Shown here: one piece after another, positions 44,253-55,936 of the stretch | Position numbering within the stretch: position 1 is the stretch's first letter | How the letters are laid out: every line of letters starts with the position of its first letter | DNA from: Rhypophila decipiens | Lineage: Eukaryota > Ascomycota > Sordariomycetes > Sordariales > Naviculisporaceae | Reading direction: 5' to 3' | Length of the DNA stretch: 64,000 bases | Assembly (NCBI GenBank): GCA_033297075.1 | Contig: MU858155.1 | Location: 1 to 64,000, forward strand | Translations under genes and position numbers: made by a program | The notes under the pieces: model-generated | What the model was told of the DNA's origin: nothing | Database searches by the model: none | Seen by the model: only the letters and a program-made list of their open reading frames with translations

Positions 44253-44706
44253 TTTGACGGGTTGTTGGGAGTATTCTGAGGTGCTGGAAATGGAGGGTTA
44301 GTTAATTATTTGGAGATAAAGCGGCGTTGTGAAAGTCTTTTGCTTGTGTTGGCGACGATGATGTTTACGACGGCGACGATGACAGCCGTGGTGAACTGGG
44401 AAACGGGAATGGTGTCAAATTTGCCCTTTGGTGACCATGCCGAGGCGGTGAGCCAGACGGGCCGGAATAACATGCTAGCGTCGGATAAAATTGGCATCCT
44501 GGTGAAATGTCGGGCATATGCTGAGCATATGGCATATGCCAGTTTTGCGGGTGTGGTGGCTGTCGTCAAGACTCAGGGGAGCACGAGATATGATGTGCGC
44601 CTGGAAAGGGGGAAGCGTTAATATGCAAAGGCGTGTGACTATCTAAGCATGGCTCAAAGAACCATGTTCGCTACCTTCCTATCGGCGACATGAAGTGTGA
44701 CTGATG
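44253..44706. promoter_or_regulatory. Promoter region of the truncated MYND copy with GCATATGC motifs
   Basis: The region resembles the promoter of the second MYND gene (45823 onward): GGGAATGGTGTCAAAT lies about 150 bp upstream of each start and GGGCCGGAA...AACATG about 210 bp upstream. GCATATGC palindromes occur at 44514-44521 and 44532-44539 with a near copy between them, about 262-287 bp upstream of the ATG. This supports duplication of the promoter together with the gene. Confidence 0.65.
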
Positions 44707-45822
44707 CTATTGTCGCCACAAGGACAATCCGTAACCCCAGGGCCCAAGCTCTTTCCTAGCCTCCTCATTCCTCTTCATCATCTGATTAAACCTCTCCGGC
44801 TCCGTCTTCGAGTAATGGTTCAGCTGGGGTATGATATCCCACATGTCGGTCAACTGCTTGGTGCACAGCGCCTTGTCAAACAAGTGTACCCGTTGGCCAT
44901 ACAATCCCTTCGGGTCACGGTTTGCAGCCCTGGTCTCGAACCAGGTCTTGCGCTCTTCTTGCACCTTGGTGGGTTTGGTGGTCCGGTATGCCTTTTTTAG
45001 TTCTTCCCATCCCTTCCACGACCCGACGTCCTCGGCGACGTAGTGTCCCGTTCCGTCGACACATTTGTACTATCTTGTTGGTGGGGCCCGGCCGACGAGG
45101 GTCATGAAGTGCTCCCAATAGTTGCCAAAGTCGTACACGTAGACTAATTGTTTGCCTGTTCGATTCTCGTGTCAGTCATCAATCCACAGAACAAGCTCGA
45201 TGCAAAGAGATAGAGAAGAAATACCCTCCCAGCGCTTATCCTCAAAAAACTTGTAGAGCGGCATCATATGCGCCATCTTCTCCTCCGTACCAGGATGTTC
45301 TCTCAACCTGCGAACCGCTTCATCAACGTGGTGAAACCCAGCACCCCCCTTGATCTTTGTCATCGGATCGGTAAGTCGTAGTAAATACTCCCTCGGAGCA
45401 CCAGAATGGTCGCCCATAGTCAAGCGCCTCGTGAACTGGATCATGGAAGCCAGGTCATGTTCTTTTTGGACAAAATCGGGATCGATAACCGCGAAGTCGA
45501 AGGTGGTCATCTGCTTCCATCCGAAGGCGGTCTGGAGAGTGATATGCAGGTCGTAGAAGCTGAATTCGGGTCTGGCAGGGCAGGAGAGGGTGCGCGAGAC
45601 GGGCGGGTTCGTGATTTTGCCCGGGTGCAGGTCGAACTTGAGGACGTAGTTCATTGGACGGCAGTGGGGTTTGTGTTTCTTCCAGGCGGCACTTTGGCAG
45701 GCTCGGGAGCAGTAGGACTCGGATTGGCAGCGGGCGCAGCGGCTGAGGGTTGAAGGGGGGGACTCGGGGTGTGGGCAGGAAGGGTTGGAGCATTTGGAGT
45801 TGGTGTTGGTGGTGGGCGCCAT
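44707..45822 (-). pseudogene. MYND / PRiA4-ORF3-like gene with an in-frame stop
   Basis: Exons 45822-45224 and 45155-44707 join across a 68-nt intron (GTATTT...CAG). Exon 1 encodes a MYND finger (CSNPSCPHPES...CARCQSESYCSRACQSAAWKKHKPHC), the linker LKFDLHPGKI and then SFYDLHITLQTAFGWKQMTTFDFAV, which matches the plasmid pRiA4b ORF-3-like fold. Exon 2 continues the domain (YVYDFGNYWEHFMTLVGR), then meets TAG at complement(45070-45072). The frame after it stays open for 120 codons with protein-like content (GTGHYVAEDVGSWKGWEELKKAYR). The stop is therefore probably a recent nonsense change, giving a protein of about 230 instead of 350 aa. Function of this fungal domain combination is unknown; it could still be expressed in shortened form. 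Confidence 0.75.
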
Positions 45823-46476
45823 TGTGAATGGAATGTTAATTGAGTTGGTCGTGTTTTAAAGTGCTGGAAGTGGATGCGTTAGATGAAAGAGATGAAAGAA
45901 AGGGTTGTTGTGAAATGTGGTTGTCGTCGACGACGGCGATGATGTTGATGGTGGAGATCAGGAGCCGGGAATGGTGTCAAATATTGCCAGTTTTGCCCAT
46001 TTTTTGTGTGGGGATGGTAGGCTGGCCGGGCCGGAAAAACATGTACCGTGCCCTGTCTTTTTTATCGTCAAAAAACTGTATATACGGGGTATATACGAGG
46101 CATATGCGAGGCATATGCTGCGTATATACTCAAACCTGAAGAATGTGATGGGCGGTGGTGAACAATGGGGGAGTTGAAAGTGCAAGAGCCAACACGCAAA
46201 CGCAGGTGACTACCCCTACGACCATCAGGAGGGCATATCAGCGTCACTATGCCTTGTTTTCTCCGAATCAGTCAACAAAAGTCTGTTCATCAGGATGACA
46301 CCATGATCAAAGACTACATACACCATAGCGAGACCTGTAAGGCTCAATCACTTCCATTCTCCAGTTCCAGACTATTGCAGCAATATTCCCAAGATCCAGC
46401 GGGTTTCATACAATATATGACCTAACAAACAGGCGACATAAACAAAAATGTGTCAGAAAGGAAGATCCAAACTTAT
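45823..46476. promoter_or_regulatory. Promoter region of the MYND/PRiA4 gene and 3' flank of the O-methyltransferase
   Basis: It shares blocks with the promoter of the truncated copy, including GGGAATGGTGTCAAAT near 45968. GCATATGC palindromes lie at 46100-46107 and 46111-46118, about 278-296 bp upstream of the start, almost the same distance as in the other copy. The part beyond 46200 shows no other feature. Confidence 0.6.
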
Positions 46477-48031
46477 TCAGTCTTCTTCAGTCTTCTTCAG
46501 ACGTCCCTCGACACAGCCACCCGGCACACCCGGTGCTCTCCAGACGCTTACCAGCTCGATACCAGCGGCGTCAAACAACTTGCGGAATCCCTCCGCCGTT
46601 CGCTCCTTGCCGCCCATGGCCATGACGGCGTTATCCATAACAGCAGCAGGGAAGTCGAGCTCCGAGACCCGGGCAGGCAGTACCATCTCACACACGAGGA
46701 CGCGAGAATCCCGAGACATGGCAGCCGCAAGTTGCTTGAGGATCTCGATAGCAACCTTGTCCGAGTAGTCGTGCATGATCATGCGCATAAAGTAGGCTTT
46801 GGCTCCTACTTGGGCGTCAGCAATTTGCTGGGAGCCAACCGATGATGGAGGAGAAAAGACTCACCCTTGACAGGCTGCTCAGCCATGAAATCATGAGCCT
46901 GCAACTGGACCTCGCCAGGCAAGACTCCACTGGTCTTGGCCAACTCGATGATATCAGGCCGGTCCTGCAGCACGGCATTCTTGGGCGAGAGCTCGGGATG
47001 CGTCTCAAGGATCTTCTTGAGCACAGTGCCATGTCCGCCACCGACATCGACAATCTCGGCAACGCCCTGCTCGTTCTCTTCGGCCGAGTTTTTGAGAGAG
47101 CCAAAGTCGAAATGACCGACTACCGGGACGGCAATGTCGATGCCTGCCATGCCCTTTTGGAAATTCTGCAGCTGCTCGGGGTCCCTGGCCATGAGGCTCC
47201 AGACCGGCGTGCCGTCGGCTTTGTGGTAGTAGGTAAATGGGCTGTTGAGCTGGTCGTCAGGCTCTCGCGCGTTTTCGACCTGGCCGCGGGCGACGAGGTA
47301 GTCGTCAAAGTTGTGCATGTGCTTGAACCATTGGTCGTACCTGTACTTGTCAGTACGAGTAGACGGACAAATGTTTGGAGTGGTGAGCTTACATGGCCAG
47401 GAACAGGTGCCCCGGGCCGGGCTGGTCAAGCAGATAAGCCAGAGAGAACTTGGTGTGCTTGTACTCGCCGCCATCGGGAAGGGTCTGGTCGAGGAAGCCA
47501 GTTGCGACTGTATTCCGAGCTGTTAGTGCCCGCATAAAGCTTCTTTCTCATAAATCGGGCCTACCCAGTATCCGGCCCATGCGTTCTGTGATACGAATGT
47601 TAGCAGAGTTAGCCAGTAAAGTAGTGTTAAAAGGGACCCAAGACGTACCGAGCAACGAATCCTGCACTCCGGTGGCCTTGGAGAGATCCTCGAGCGATAT
47701 CGAGCCAGTCTTGGGAATCGCATCAAGCACCTTGAGCTTTATAAAGGTGCGGATGGCAACCAGCTCGGCCATCTGTGTTTCCCAGGTCAGCCATCTCGTC
47801 TTCAATGTTTCAAGAGATGCCGCCAACAAGTCGACCCACATTGAGACCGTGATAGTTGGGCGTCATGTCCGGAGAGGCCAGCGCCCGGACAAGCTCTTTG
47901 GCCTTTGCAATGATCTGCACTCGCGCGACATAGCCGTTGAGGTCCAGAGAGTCGGTATATCCATTGGCAACGCCGTTCAAGGCGCTCACCAGTACCTCGA
48001 CCTCTTGTCTCGATGGGAGAGGGGCAGCCAT
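46477..48031 (-). CDS. SAM-dependent O-methyltransferase (secondary-metabolism type)
   Basis: Six exons are inferred: 48031-47840, 47772-47649, 47585-47565 (21 nt), 47507-47393, 47340-46865 and 46805-46477, giving 418 aa; phases match at every junction. The protein has the plant/fungal class-II O-methyltransferase layout: an N-terminal dimerisation helix bundle (MAELVAIRTFIKLKVLDAIP), the SAM motif VDVGGGHGTVLKKILETHP, a DRPDIIE segment binding the ribose, and the catalytic His in MIMHDYSDK. Relatives methylate phenolic hydroxyls of polyketides such as sterigmatocystin precursors; the substrate here is unknown. Apart from the aldo-keto reductase fragment and a LaeA-like neighbour, no biosynthetic core enzyme lies in the window, so cluster membership is not supported. 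All introns are 50-67 nt. Confidence 0.9.
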
Positions 48032-49580
48032 GGTGAAGATTGCTGATAAGAGACTGTGGGGTTATGGAATCCGCGGTAGTCGTCGACGAAAGTCACTGTC
48101 ACGGTGCAATTCCAGTAAACTCTCAGAAAGACACCAAATGTATATCTTGTCTCGGGAGTGTCGTCGTTGTTGTTTCGGTGATTTCATGAACCCGAGGGAC
48201 TTGAAAGTGGGTAACATTTGACCCAGCCAGGCGGGACTCGTCCCAGGTCTGGTCCCAGGGACGGCGAACGTGACATTTCGTCCCGAAAGCTCCAATTATC
48301 GTCTCGCTAGACTCCAAAGGCGTTAGACCTGCAGCTTTCCCTTGTTTTGGAAATTAGTGATCAAGGAGCCAAAAAGGCCATTCGAAGCAAATGGGGGGCC
48401 CAGCTCGGAAACATTGTTGTGAGGATGGGCTCCCGAGTGTATCCGTAAACAGGGGTTTTAATCTGTCATTCCACCCCGCTATCTCGCGCTATCAGATGCG
48501 AGAGTTCTGCGGGTTTGTGGAGGGTGGGCAAGGGTTGTTGATGGTCGGCTGCTTGGCTCCTTCCTTTTCCTCTCTCTCCGGGGCCGTAGATGCGGAAGAG
48601 CCGCCATATCATTTTGATGGAATCATGGAAGGCGCAATCGCAACGGACCTTCCTTCGTGGCTCCTTCCTTCAAGACATCGGGAATCGGGAATCAAGGTTT
48701 AAAATGTGGAGAGACAAGTGAACCCCATTCCCCTGCATCTTTCCAGAGCACCGGGAATTGAGCCCCACATCCCGTACACAAGCCCCAGAGCATTAACTTC
48801 TTGAGCACGGTGGACAATCACTGGACATCACCCCGCGCCACAACGTCGGCGTCCTTGGAAATGTGTCAGTCGGTGGTCTTGGGGCTTGGACTATCGACAC
48901 ATTGCCCAACCAGAGCCGCCGTTAGGTGGATACGGCATGTTTCTTAGTGGTCGAGTGCACCGCTGTGTGACCCCATCGTCCAAACAGGCGCTGGACCAAC
49001 TGCAAAGAACCTCGCCGCGCCTCTCAACGTCGCATCGTCTCGTCGGGGGCGCTTCTCAGTAGCGATAGCGCACACTAGAAGCAGCAAGCCAGCCAAATTC
49101 AGCTGGTCTCACCACACTGACCGCGGCGTACCAGCAAAAATACATGATGCCGAGAAGTGGGAGGTGGGAGGCAAGAAGCGGCAGAGGTGAGAGACCACTG
49201 GGCGCCAGTGGATGACAGTGGCAGGTGGTGGGAGCGGGCCGCCGCAAACCTGAAAGGGTCGGGTCACGGGTGGCCGGTGGATTCTCATACCAAGAGAAAT
49301 CCCGTCAGTGCGAGCGATGAGTGAGAGAGGGCAGAAGCGAGAGACACAAAGGGCAAAGTTCGATGGATGGGCGACGGCGCAAACTCGAGCTACTGTATTG
49401 TCACTTGTTGTTTGGCCCCTTTCTCGCACATTTTACTGCTTCGATTCCCTGCTCCATTTCCAACACCAATTCATCGCTTTCCTTTCGACTTATCCATTAT
49501 CCACTGTTTGCTACGTGCACCCCGGATTCAGTGCAACAACAGCGCAGGATTCCCCGTTTTAACGACCACAACGTGACGAC
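48032..49580. other. Divergent promoter region of two methyltransferase genes
   Basis: This separates the O-methyltransferase (minus) from the LaeA-like gene (plus). No domain-bearing frame or repeat is seen. From about 49400 the sequence becomes C/T-rich, as in a 5' UTR. Confidence 0.5.
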
Positions 49581-51020
49581 ATGGGCGACCACAAGGGTAA
49601 AGAAGCGGCCGCCGACCCACAGACGCCACCAACACCAACGAAAACCATTGGGACCGTCGAAACAACAGGCAATGCCAGCGCGACCTCAGCCAACGACACG
49701 AGTACACAAGCCCCACGATCACCGCCGTCGACCTTGTACGTGCAAAACGATGTGCGCCATGACGACGAGGCGAACACAGCGCAGAGGCAGCACGAGGACG
49801 AGGACCCCTATGGCGCACCCTCAGTGGCCGACAGCAGCGGTGGGTCGACCGGGATAGAAGCAGACATCTTTGACGAAGACGACGATGCATATGCCGAGTC
49901 CACGTCCACGAGCTACCTGACATCGATTGCATCCGACATTCGACGCGGCATTGAGGAGAATGGCAGATTATACGCCGCATACGGCATGCACAAGACATGG
50001 CTCCCGATTGACGACGCCGAGGTGGGACAAGCCTGAATTGTGTTTCCGTCGTGGTATTGGCAAGAGACGCTAACATGGAGGACTGCGCTCCTTACAGCTC
50101 GATCGCAACGATTTACAACACTGCAAACTCCTGCTGCTCCTCGAGAACAAGCTCTTCATCGCGCCGATTGGCGACAACCCGCAGAATATTCTAGATATGG
50201 GCACCGGTTCCGGAATCTGGGCCATGGACGTGGCCGACACCTACCCGTCTGCCGCCGTTGTTGGCGTCGACCTGGCACCCACGCAGCCGTCCATGATACC
50301 ACCCAACGTTCATTTTGAGGTACGCGCACTCGATCACCAACTCGTCGACAAACAGAGAAGCTAACAGAACTTGCAGATCGACGATATAGAAAAAGACTGG
50401 CTCTACCCCCGCAACCACTTTGACTTTATCCACGGCCGCGAGCTGATTATGGCTATCCGTGACTGGCCCCGTCTTGTCCGACAAGCCTACAACCACCTCA
50501 AGCCAGGCGGCTACCTCCAGCTGTGCGGTTCCTACCCTGCCTTCCAGTCCGACGACGGCACTCTCCCTGACGACTCGGCCTACATCGCCATGGGCCAGAT
50601 CTTTTTCGACATGTCAGAGCGAGTAGGCGCCTCGGGTCGAGAGCCGCGCAATTGGAAGCGATACCTTGAAGATGCTGGATACGAGGACGTGGTTGAACGA
50701 GTCTACAAAGTGCCGACGAACCCATGGCCCAAGGATCCACGGTTGAAGAGAGTTGGCGCCTTCGAGCTGGAGCACTTCAGGGAGGGTATTGCCAATGTGT
50801 TTGCTCGGGGCTATACCGAGATTTTGGGTGGCGATCCCGTCTATTTCCAGGTCTTGTTAGCCAAGGCACGACAAGAGGTCTCGAACCGGTCCATGCATAG
50901 CTGGGTCCCTTTGTGAGTGACCTCGTCTTTCCTCTAATGATACTCGTAATTTCGCTAACATATCACGTCCCATCATCTAGCTATTACGTCTACGGAAGAA
51001 AACCATTGCACGCTTCTTGA
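49581..51020 (+). CDS. LaeA-like SAM-dependent methyltransferase
   Basis: Four exons, 49581-50021, 50098-50319, 50377-50912 and 50981-51020, give 412 aa. The N-terminal 110 residues are low complexity and acidic (IFDEDDDAYAE). The methyltransferase core starts at SDIRRGIEENGRLYAAYG, continues with LDRNDLQHCKLLLLLENKLF, and has motif I NILDMGTGSGIWAMDVADTYP and motif II VVGVDLAP. It is followed by DFIHGRELIMAIRDWP and the post-core strand HLKPGGYLQLCG. The tiny last exon supplies the usual end PFYYVYGRKP. The family includes LaeA, a nuclear regulator of secondary metabolism and development, but most fungi have dozens of such paralogues and this one cannot be assigned a target. No lesion is seen. 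Confidence 0.92.
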
Positions 51021-53800
51021 TCAAACTTTCACTTCGATTCTAGCAACATTTCATTTTGACTACAGTGGGCGTCTTTCTTCGGCTTTGGCCATTTGTGAAT
51101 GACACGATTGGAGATTAAGAGTACATACATATACACCATACATGCATAGAGCATACGATTCCAAGACTATGAAAAGCGGCATTTTGGCGGGCGGGCGGAC
51201 AAGCGTTGAGATCTTGAAGTATAGGTAGGATACAGTATACCTACCTACCGAATTCCATACTATGTTTTCCTTCACACGCACTTGGGAAGTGAGGCCAAAT
51301 GAACACGGGAGATAGTCAGTGAGAGCCAGTTTATCCCCTTTTGGCATCCAACAGTAGCATACACAACTCCGTCCACGATTCGTACATTCACCAAGGATAC
51401 CGATAGGGCAATGACCCGAGCCACGAGACCCGTTCTGATGACGTAGCTAATAACAAATACCTAGTGGACATCCCATATCTCGGTTTCGCTCTCTCGAATA
51501 CAGAGCTTCTCAAATTTAACAAACTGACAAAAGAATGTCCGAATTTTTTGCCAAGACTTGCTGTGAGCCGCGGCCCCCTTTTTGTACGTTGGGTGTATGG
51601 ATATAGGGGTAAGTCCGAATATGCTCGGACAGCTCGTCCTAGCAGCCAGGCCAAGACTTGTATGCCGAAGCTTGCTCTTTGAAGTTTTTGCAAGTTTACT
51701 CGCCGGTGGCTTTGGAGTTAACTCGGCCCGGGGGTTTCCATTGTTTGTTTCGCCCCGAACTAGCCCTTTTGCATCTCGTTTCCGTGGAAGCCGGTTGGCA
51801 GCGGCGAGGTCCAGAATCGGAGCTGTGTCGAAACGGAAGATGCCGCGGTGCGGTATCCGTATTAATTCCGTAACAATGTGATCCTGGGACCATCATAGGA
51901 GCATCACTTTTCGCACTCGGCTAAGAGGTATGCCTGTTTCTTTGTTCGCCATGAGATCTGTGGCGTTTTCTGGACCAAGCTAGAACTCCTGGACCGAATA
52001 AATGATTATAAATCCGTCCCTGATGCTGGTATTTATTTCATTGTCACTTTTCTGTTACTGGATCCGCTTCTTTGTTTGCAAGGGAGTACTAGTAGCTATC
52101 GATGGTTGATGAATGTTGATTGGGCCGATTACGGCGCCTTTAACACATCAGTCGAGTTTACGATCATCGACCGTTGACAGTTGCGAGTCTTTGTCGGTCA
52201 ACATGTTAGTTGTGTCTTATCATTGGGACTATGTGGCTGGGTGACAGAGGACCCAAAACAGTGAATAGTGGGCGTTCGCAGCTTCAAGACCACTCTCAAA
52301 TAGGGGTATGGCGCAAGTAAATATTTATCCTGTTCGCCTGGCAACGCCCAAAGTCCCACTGTCCGCATACAGTATTACTTTCTACACGCACTGCTACTAC
52401 CATATATATTCAAGGTTCACTTCCAAAGTTGACACGTGCTTAATCACATGGTTTTCTTTAAACACAGTGTCACTTATTACGCTGTTAAAACAGGCCTGGG
52501 CCCTCGCGCGATAAGCATATCTTGACTTTTTGGATATCTCGTGGGTAACGTCAGCGTGGCACAGACGGGCAAGATGTGACTGAGGACCAGTCAACTAAGT
52601 TTACTATCCGAATATCGACAGGTCTGGTGCACCCAAGTCTGGGGATCTCGATGGTATCGTATGCTGACCTGCGGGAAACGTTACAATTCGAGCAATCCTA
52701 GTAGGATGATGAGCCTGTGCCGTCACTCACATCCGTACCGGAGTATATCTCCGTGCTTTGGAATTCGTTGTAAAGTTCTTCTGGGGTGGGGACTACAGTG
52801 TTATAAGTGTGTCCAGCGTTCTCTGGGGCTAGGCGGCACTGTACAATATCAGAAATCGCTGTTTGAAAGAGATTTTAAAGAGGGCATGACAAAGTTGAAT
52901 TTTTTAACTGGAAGATACGCGGCAGACTTCCCAACCTGACTGAATATACCAGTACGTCATGCACGAGAAAAAGCCATCATGTTAATGTTTAGTAATAAAC
53001 CACCGGTCGTCGGCTGGACAGCTGTTAACAGGTATGGTTGCCAAGAGACCTCGAGGCTGCATGCCCACTCAGCAAAACAAGCTCTTTCGGGCTAAAGCGA
53101 AAGGTTCGCCGTCTCGATACGGTTAGCATATTGTTTTCCATCTGCTGTCTCATCGAAACACAAAATCCCCCGAGCTTCTTCACTGGCCCCCCTGACGACA
53201 ACCAGAGAAGCGGCTGAGAAACGCGCCCCTGTTGTGCACCACAGAAGAACACAAAAACATGGGTTCGACCTGGTCAGCTTTCAGGCATCCGCCAAAGCGG
53301 CGAATCAGAGGAGCGTTTATACGGGCAGGCGTGTAGATGTTGCAGGGGTCCGTGTTTGCGTAAGCAGGCTTGTCAGCATACACCTTTCCTCTTTGAGATT
53401 GGTGGACCGGGTCTCAAGATATCGTGTTGGTGTACAGCAGTTGAGTTTGAGGCAATGACGGTGGTGTGAGAACATGATGGCGGGCCGATACCCATTGCTG
53501 CGTGCGATACGCGGTTGCAGGTTGGAGGGTACGGATAGGGGGGGGCTTCTTGCGGATACTTTTCTGGGAAACTTCTTCTCTTTACGACAGAACTGTGTCT
53601 TCTTCCCTCAAACACGTCTTGATCCAGCGTGCAGAAAGAGTAGCACGCGATGACCTCTTCTTAGCGAGTAGGCATCAGTCAAGAAGAAACTTCTTTCTAA
53701 GCCTCAAGACCTGGGACTGCCTGATTCTACATCACATCCTTTCGCACCAACAGTCGGCCACGCATTTGTACTCCTTCCCAATCCCGAGTGCTTACCGATC
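51021..53800. other. Gene-poor region (about 2.8 kb)
   Basis: Only short frames without domains occur on either strand. The stretch 52000-53000 is relatively AT-rich. I saw no array, transposon terminus or RNA gene. The last 250 bases are the leader of the membrane-protein gene. Confidence 0.5.
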
Positions 53801-55469
53801 ATGGCAGTGTCAGGACTCAGACACGGCGTCTTTCACATCCCAACTCGTCATATCCTCGTCTGCTTATTAGCAAGCATAACAGGGACATCCCACGCCAGCC
53901 CAGCAGCTCAAGCTCGTCGATCAGCTCAGAATGTTGCCAGTGATGTATGGAAACTTGCAGAGCCGACGGGTACAGGGTTAGACAACAGATGGACTCACCT
54001 CCAACAATCCCATCGTCCGACCGACGCTCCGAGACTACACGGGTATCATCATGCTTTGCTCGGACCAGGAGGCGACTTGAGGAAACGAGAACTGTCGATT
54101 GTGTCGTATGATACCGCGCCGGTGGGGAGCAACACCTGCGGCTTCTTTACCGATGATGGTTGGTTCTTTTCTCGCCTTTGACTCTTGACCCCTATTCCAT
54201 GATTGAGAATGACGTTGACAATGTTTTGTTACAGGCTCCCCAATGTGGTGCCCCAACGGCTACTCTTGCGCCAACATCGGCAATATACGTGACTGCTGCG
54301 CCGGTGACGACTGCAAGAAGTCGTCCTTCTCATCAGTCTGTCTAGACTACACCAATCCGGCGTGTTCCTCATTCACGCCGGGTACACGATGCTGGTATGT
54401 CCTATCTTCCCATATCATCGTTCCCAAATCTTCCTATCATTCCGAAACCCAATCACTTCCCTCAGTGAGTACCTTATGTAAAGCTTCTAAAAACTGACCG
54501 TGATATCATAACAGTGGAGGTCCCGCCGACCCACAAGCAGCCTACTGCGCTACCTACCTCTGGGCGACCTCGGCCAACCCCAAGGAAATATTCACCCTCT
54601 ACGAGTGCGACGAGAAGCAATACGCGGGGAACTACTCTCTCTGGGCGGAGAAACCCATCTATGTGTCGGATATGGTCCCCGTGTCGACGACTTCTCGACC
54701 GCCGCTGCCGATTCCCAGCTCTCCTGGCGACAACACCGCTCAAGGTAGCAACAGCAGCGGGAGTGCGAATTCTGGACCGAATGTGGGCGCTATTGTTGGC
54801 GGAGTGATTGGCGGTGTTGCATTGATCGGCATCTTTGTCTTGGTGTTTTATTACATGCGGATACGGGGACGAAAGGCAGTTGCTGCTGCTGCGGCGGCGG
54901 CGACTCTTGCTGCAGAAAAGGCCCATTCTACGGAGGGGAATGGGAATGGTCATGGGAATGGAAACGGAAGTGCAAACATGATGATGATGCATAGTCCGCC
55001 GCCTCCATCAGAGTCCTTTTGGGGTGGTAGTGGCACTGGGGGAGGAGGAGACGCAACGACAACATCAACGTCCCCGGCAACGGTAGCCAATTCCACGACC
55101 GCAATGCTAACGCCCGAGCAACAGCCCCTCGTCCAACATTTTACACCGCAGCAGATGCAGGAGTGGCAGGCTTTTCAGCTATATCAACAGCAGCAGCAGC
55201 AAGGCCAGCAGTGGGCTCCGCCGCAGGACCCAAGACGTGATGTTCAGGAGATGCAAGCTGTGCAGCAGCAGGAAGAGACTGATAGGGGAATGGCGATGGG
55301 AATGGCTATGGGGATGAACATGGCACAGCAAGGGCTTAAAGAGAAGAGTCCAATCGAAATGAGTAATAGTCCCACTAGCTACGAGGTTAGTACCGCCTCG
55401 TTGTACCGAGAGTTGGAAGCGGACAAGGGCAAAGAGGGTCTGGCGGGGCGGAAGGAGTTGCCTGGGTGA
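53801..55469 (+). CDS. Single-pass membrane protein with Cys-rich ectodomain
   Basis: Three exons, 53801-54158, 54235-54394 and 54515-55469, give 490 aa; introns are GTTGGT...CAG (76 nt) and GTATGT...CAG (120 nt). An N-terminal signal peptide (ILVCLLASITGTSHASPA) is followed by an extracellular region. Its Cys-rich part (CGFFTDDGSPMWCPNGYSC, RDCCAGDDC, CLDYTNPAC, RCCGGPADPQAAYC) resembles fungal surface modules that begin with TCG...W.CP.G.TC. A Ser/Pro/Gly stalk leads to one transmembrane helix, about residues 263-287 (VGAIVGGVIGGVALIGIFVL). The cytoplasmic tail is low complexity: poly-Ala, GNGNGHGNGNG, and Gln runs. This layout is common among fungal wall-stress sensor-like proteins. Ligand and partners are unknown. 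Confidence 0.88.
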
Positions 55470-55936
55470 TATACCCAGTGCCGGGGCATAGGTGGGAATG
55501 GATAGAATGAATGACATATCCAAGGCCCTTATGTTGTATTTACTTCTTAATTCGGCGGGTTGGTTTATGGGTTTCGGTCTTCTTCCTCTGTGTGCGGTGC
55601 CAGACTTTGTATCCTATGCTGGTTAAGGTAGCTTGTGGGACAAAGGGGCATCGCATGGGCTAACCAGTTTCCTGTAGCTTTGGTGAGGCTACTCTGCGTT
55701 TGTTTGGGTCTTCCCGTTGTGCTTTCGCAGGCTTGCGAACCATGTACCATAGCAACACCCTGGTGGAAGACATGCAATACACCAACGCGTTTCACGAGTG
55801 GAAGCAACCGATGGTGAACTGAAACCAAGCACATGTAGCTTGGTAGCCACGTAGTGTAAGGATCCTGCGGATTTCGTCAACGGAAAAGAAACATCTATTC
55901 AAATTTCAACCCCATCAGCTGCAAGACTCACCTCAA
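55470..55936. other. Intergenic region between convergent genes
   Basis: The 3' ends of the membrane-protein gene (plus) and the NLR gene (minus) face each other here. No other feature was recognised. Confidence 0.55.

Noticed and set aside
46477..51020. Biosynthetic gene cluster around the two methyltransferases
   Set aside because: No polyketide synthase, NRPS, terpene cyclase, P450 or transporter is present in the surrounding sequence.
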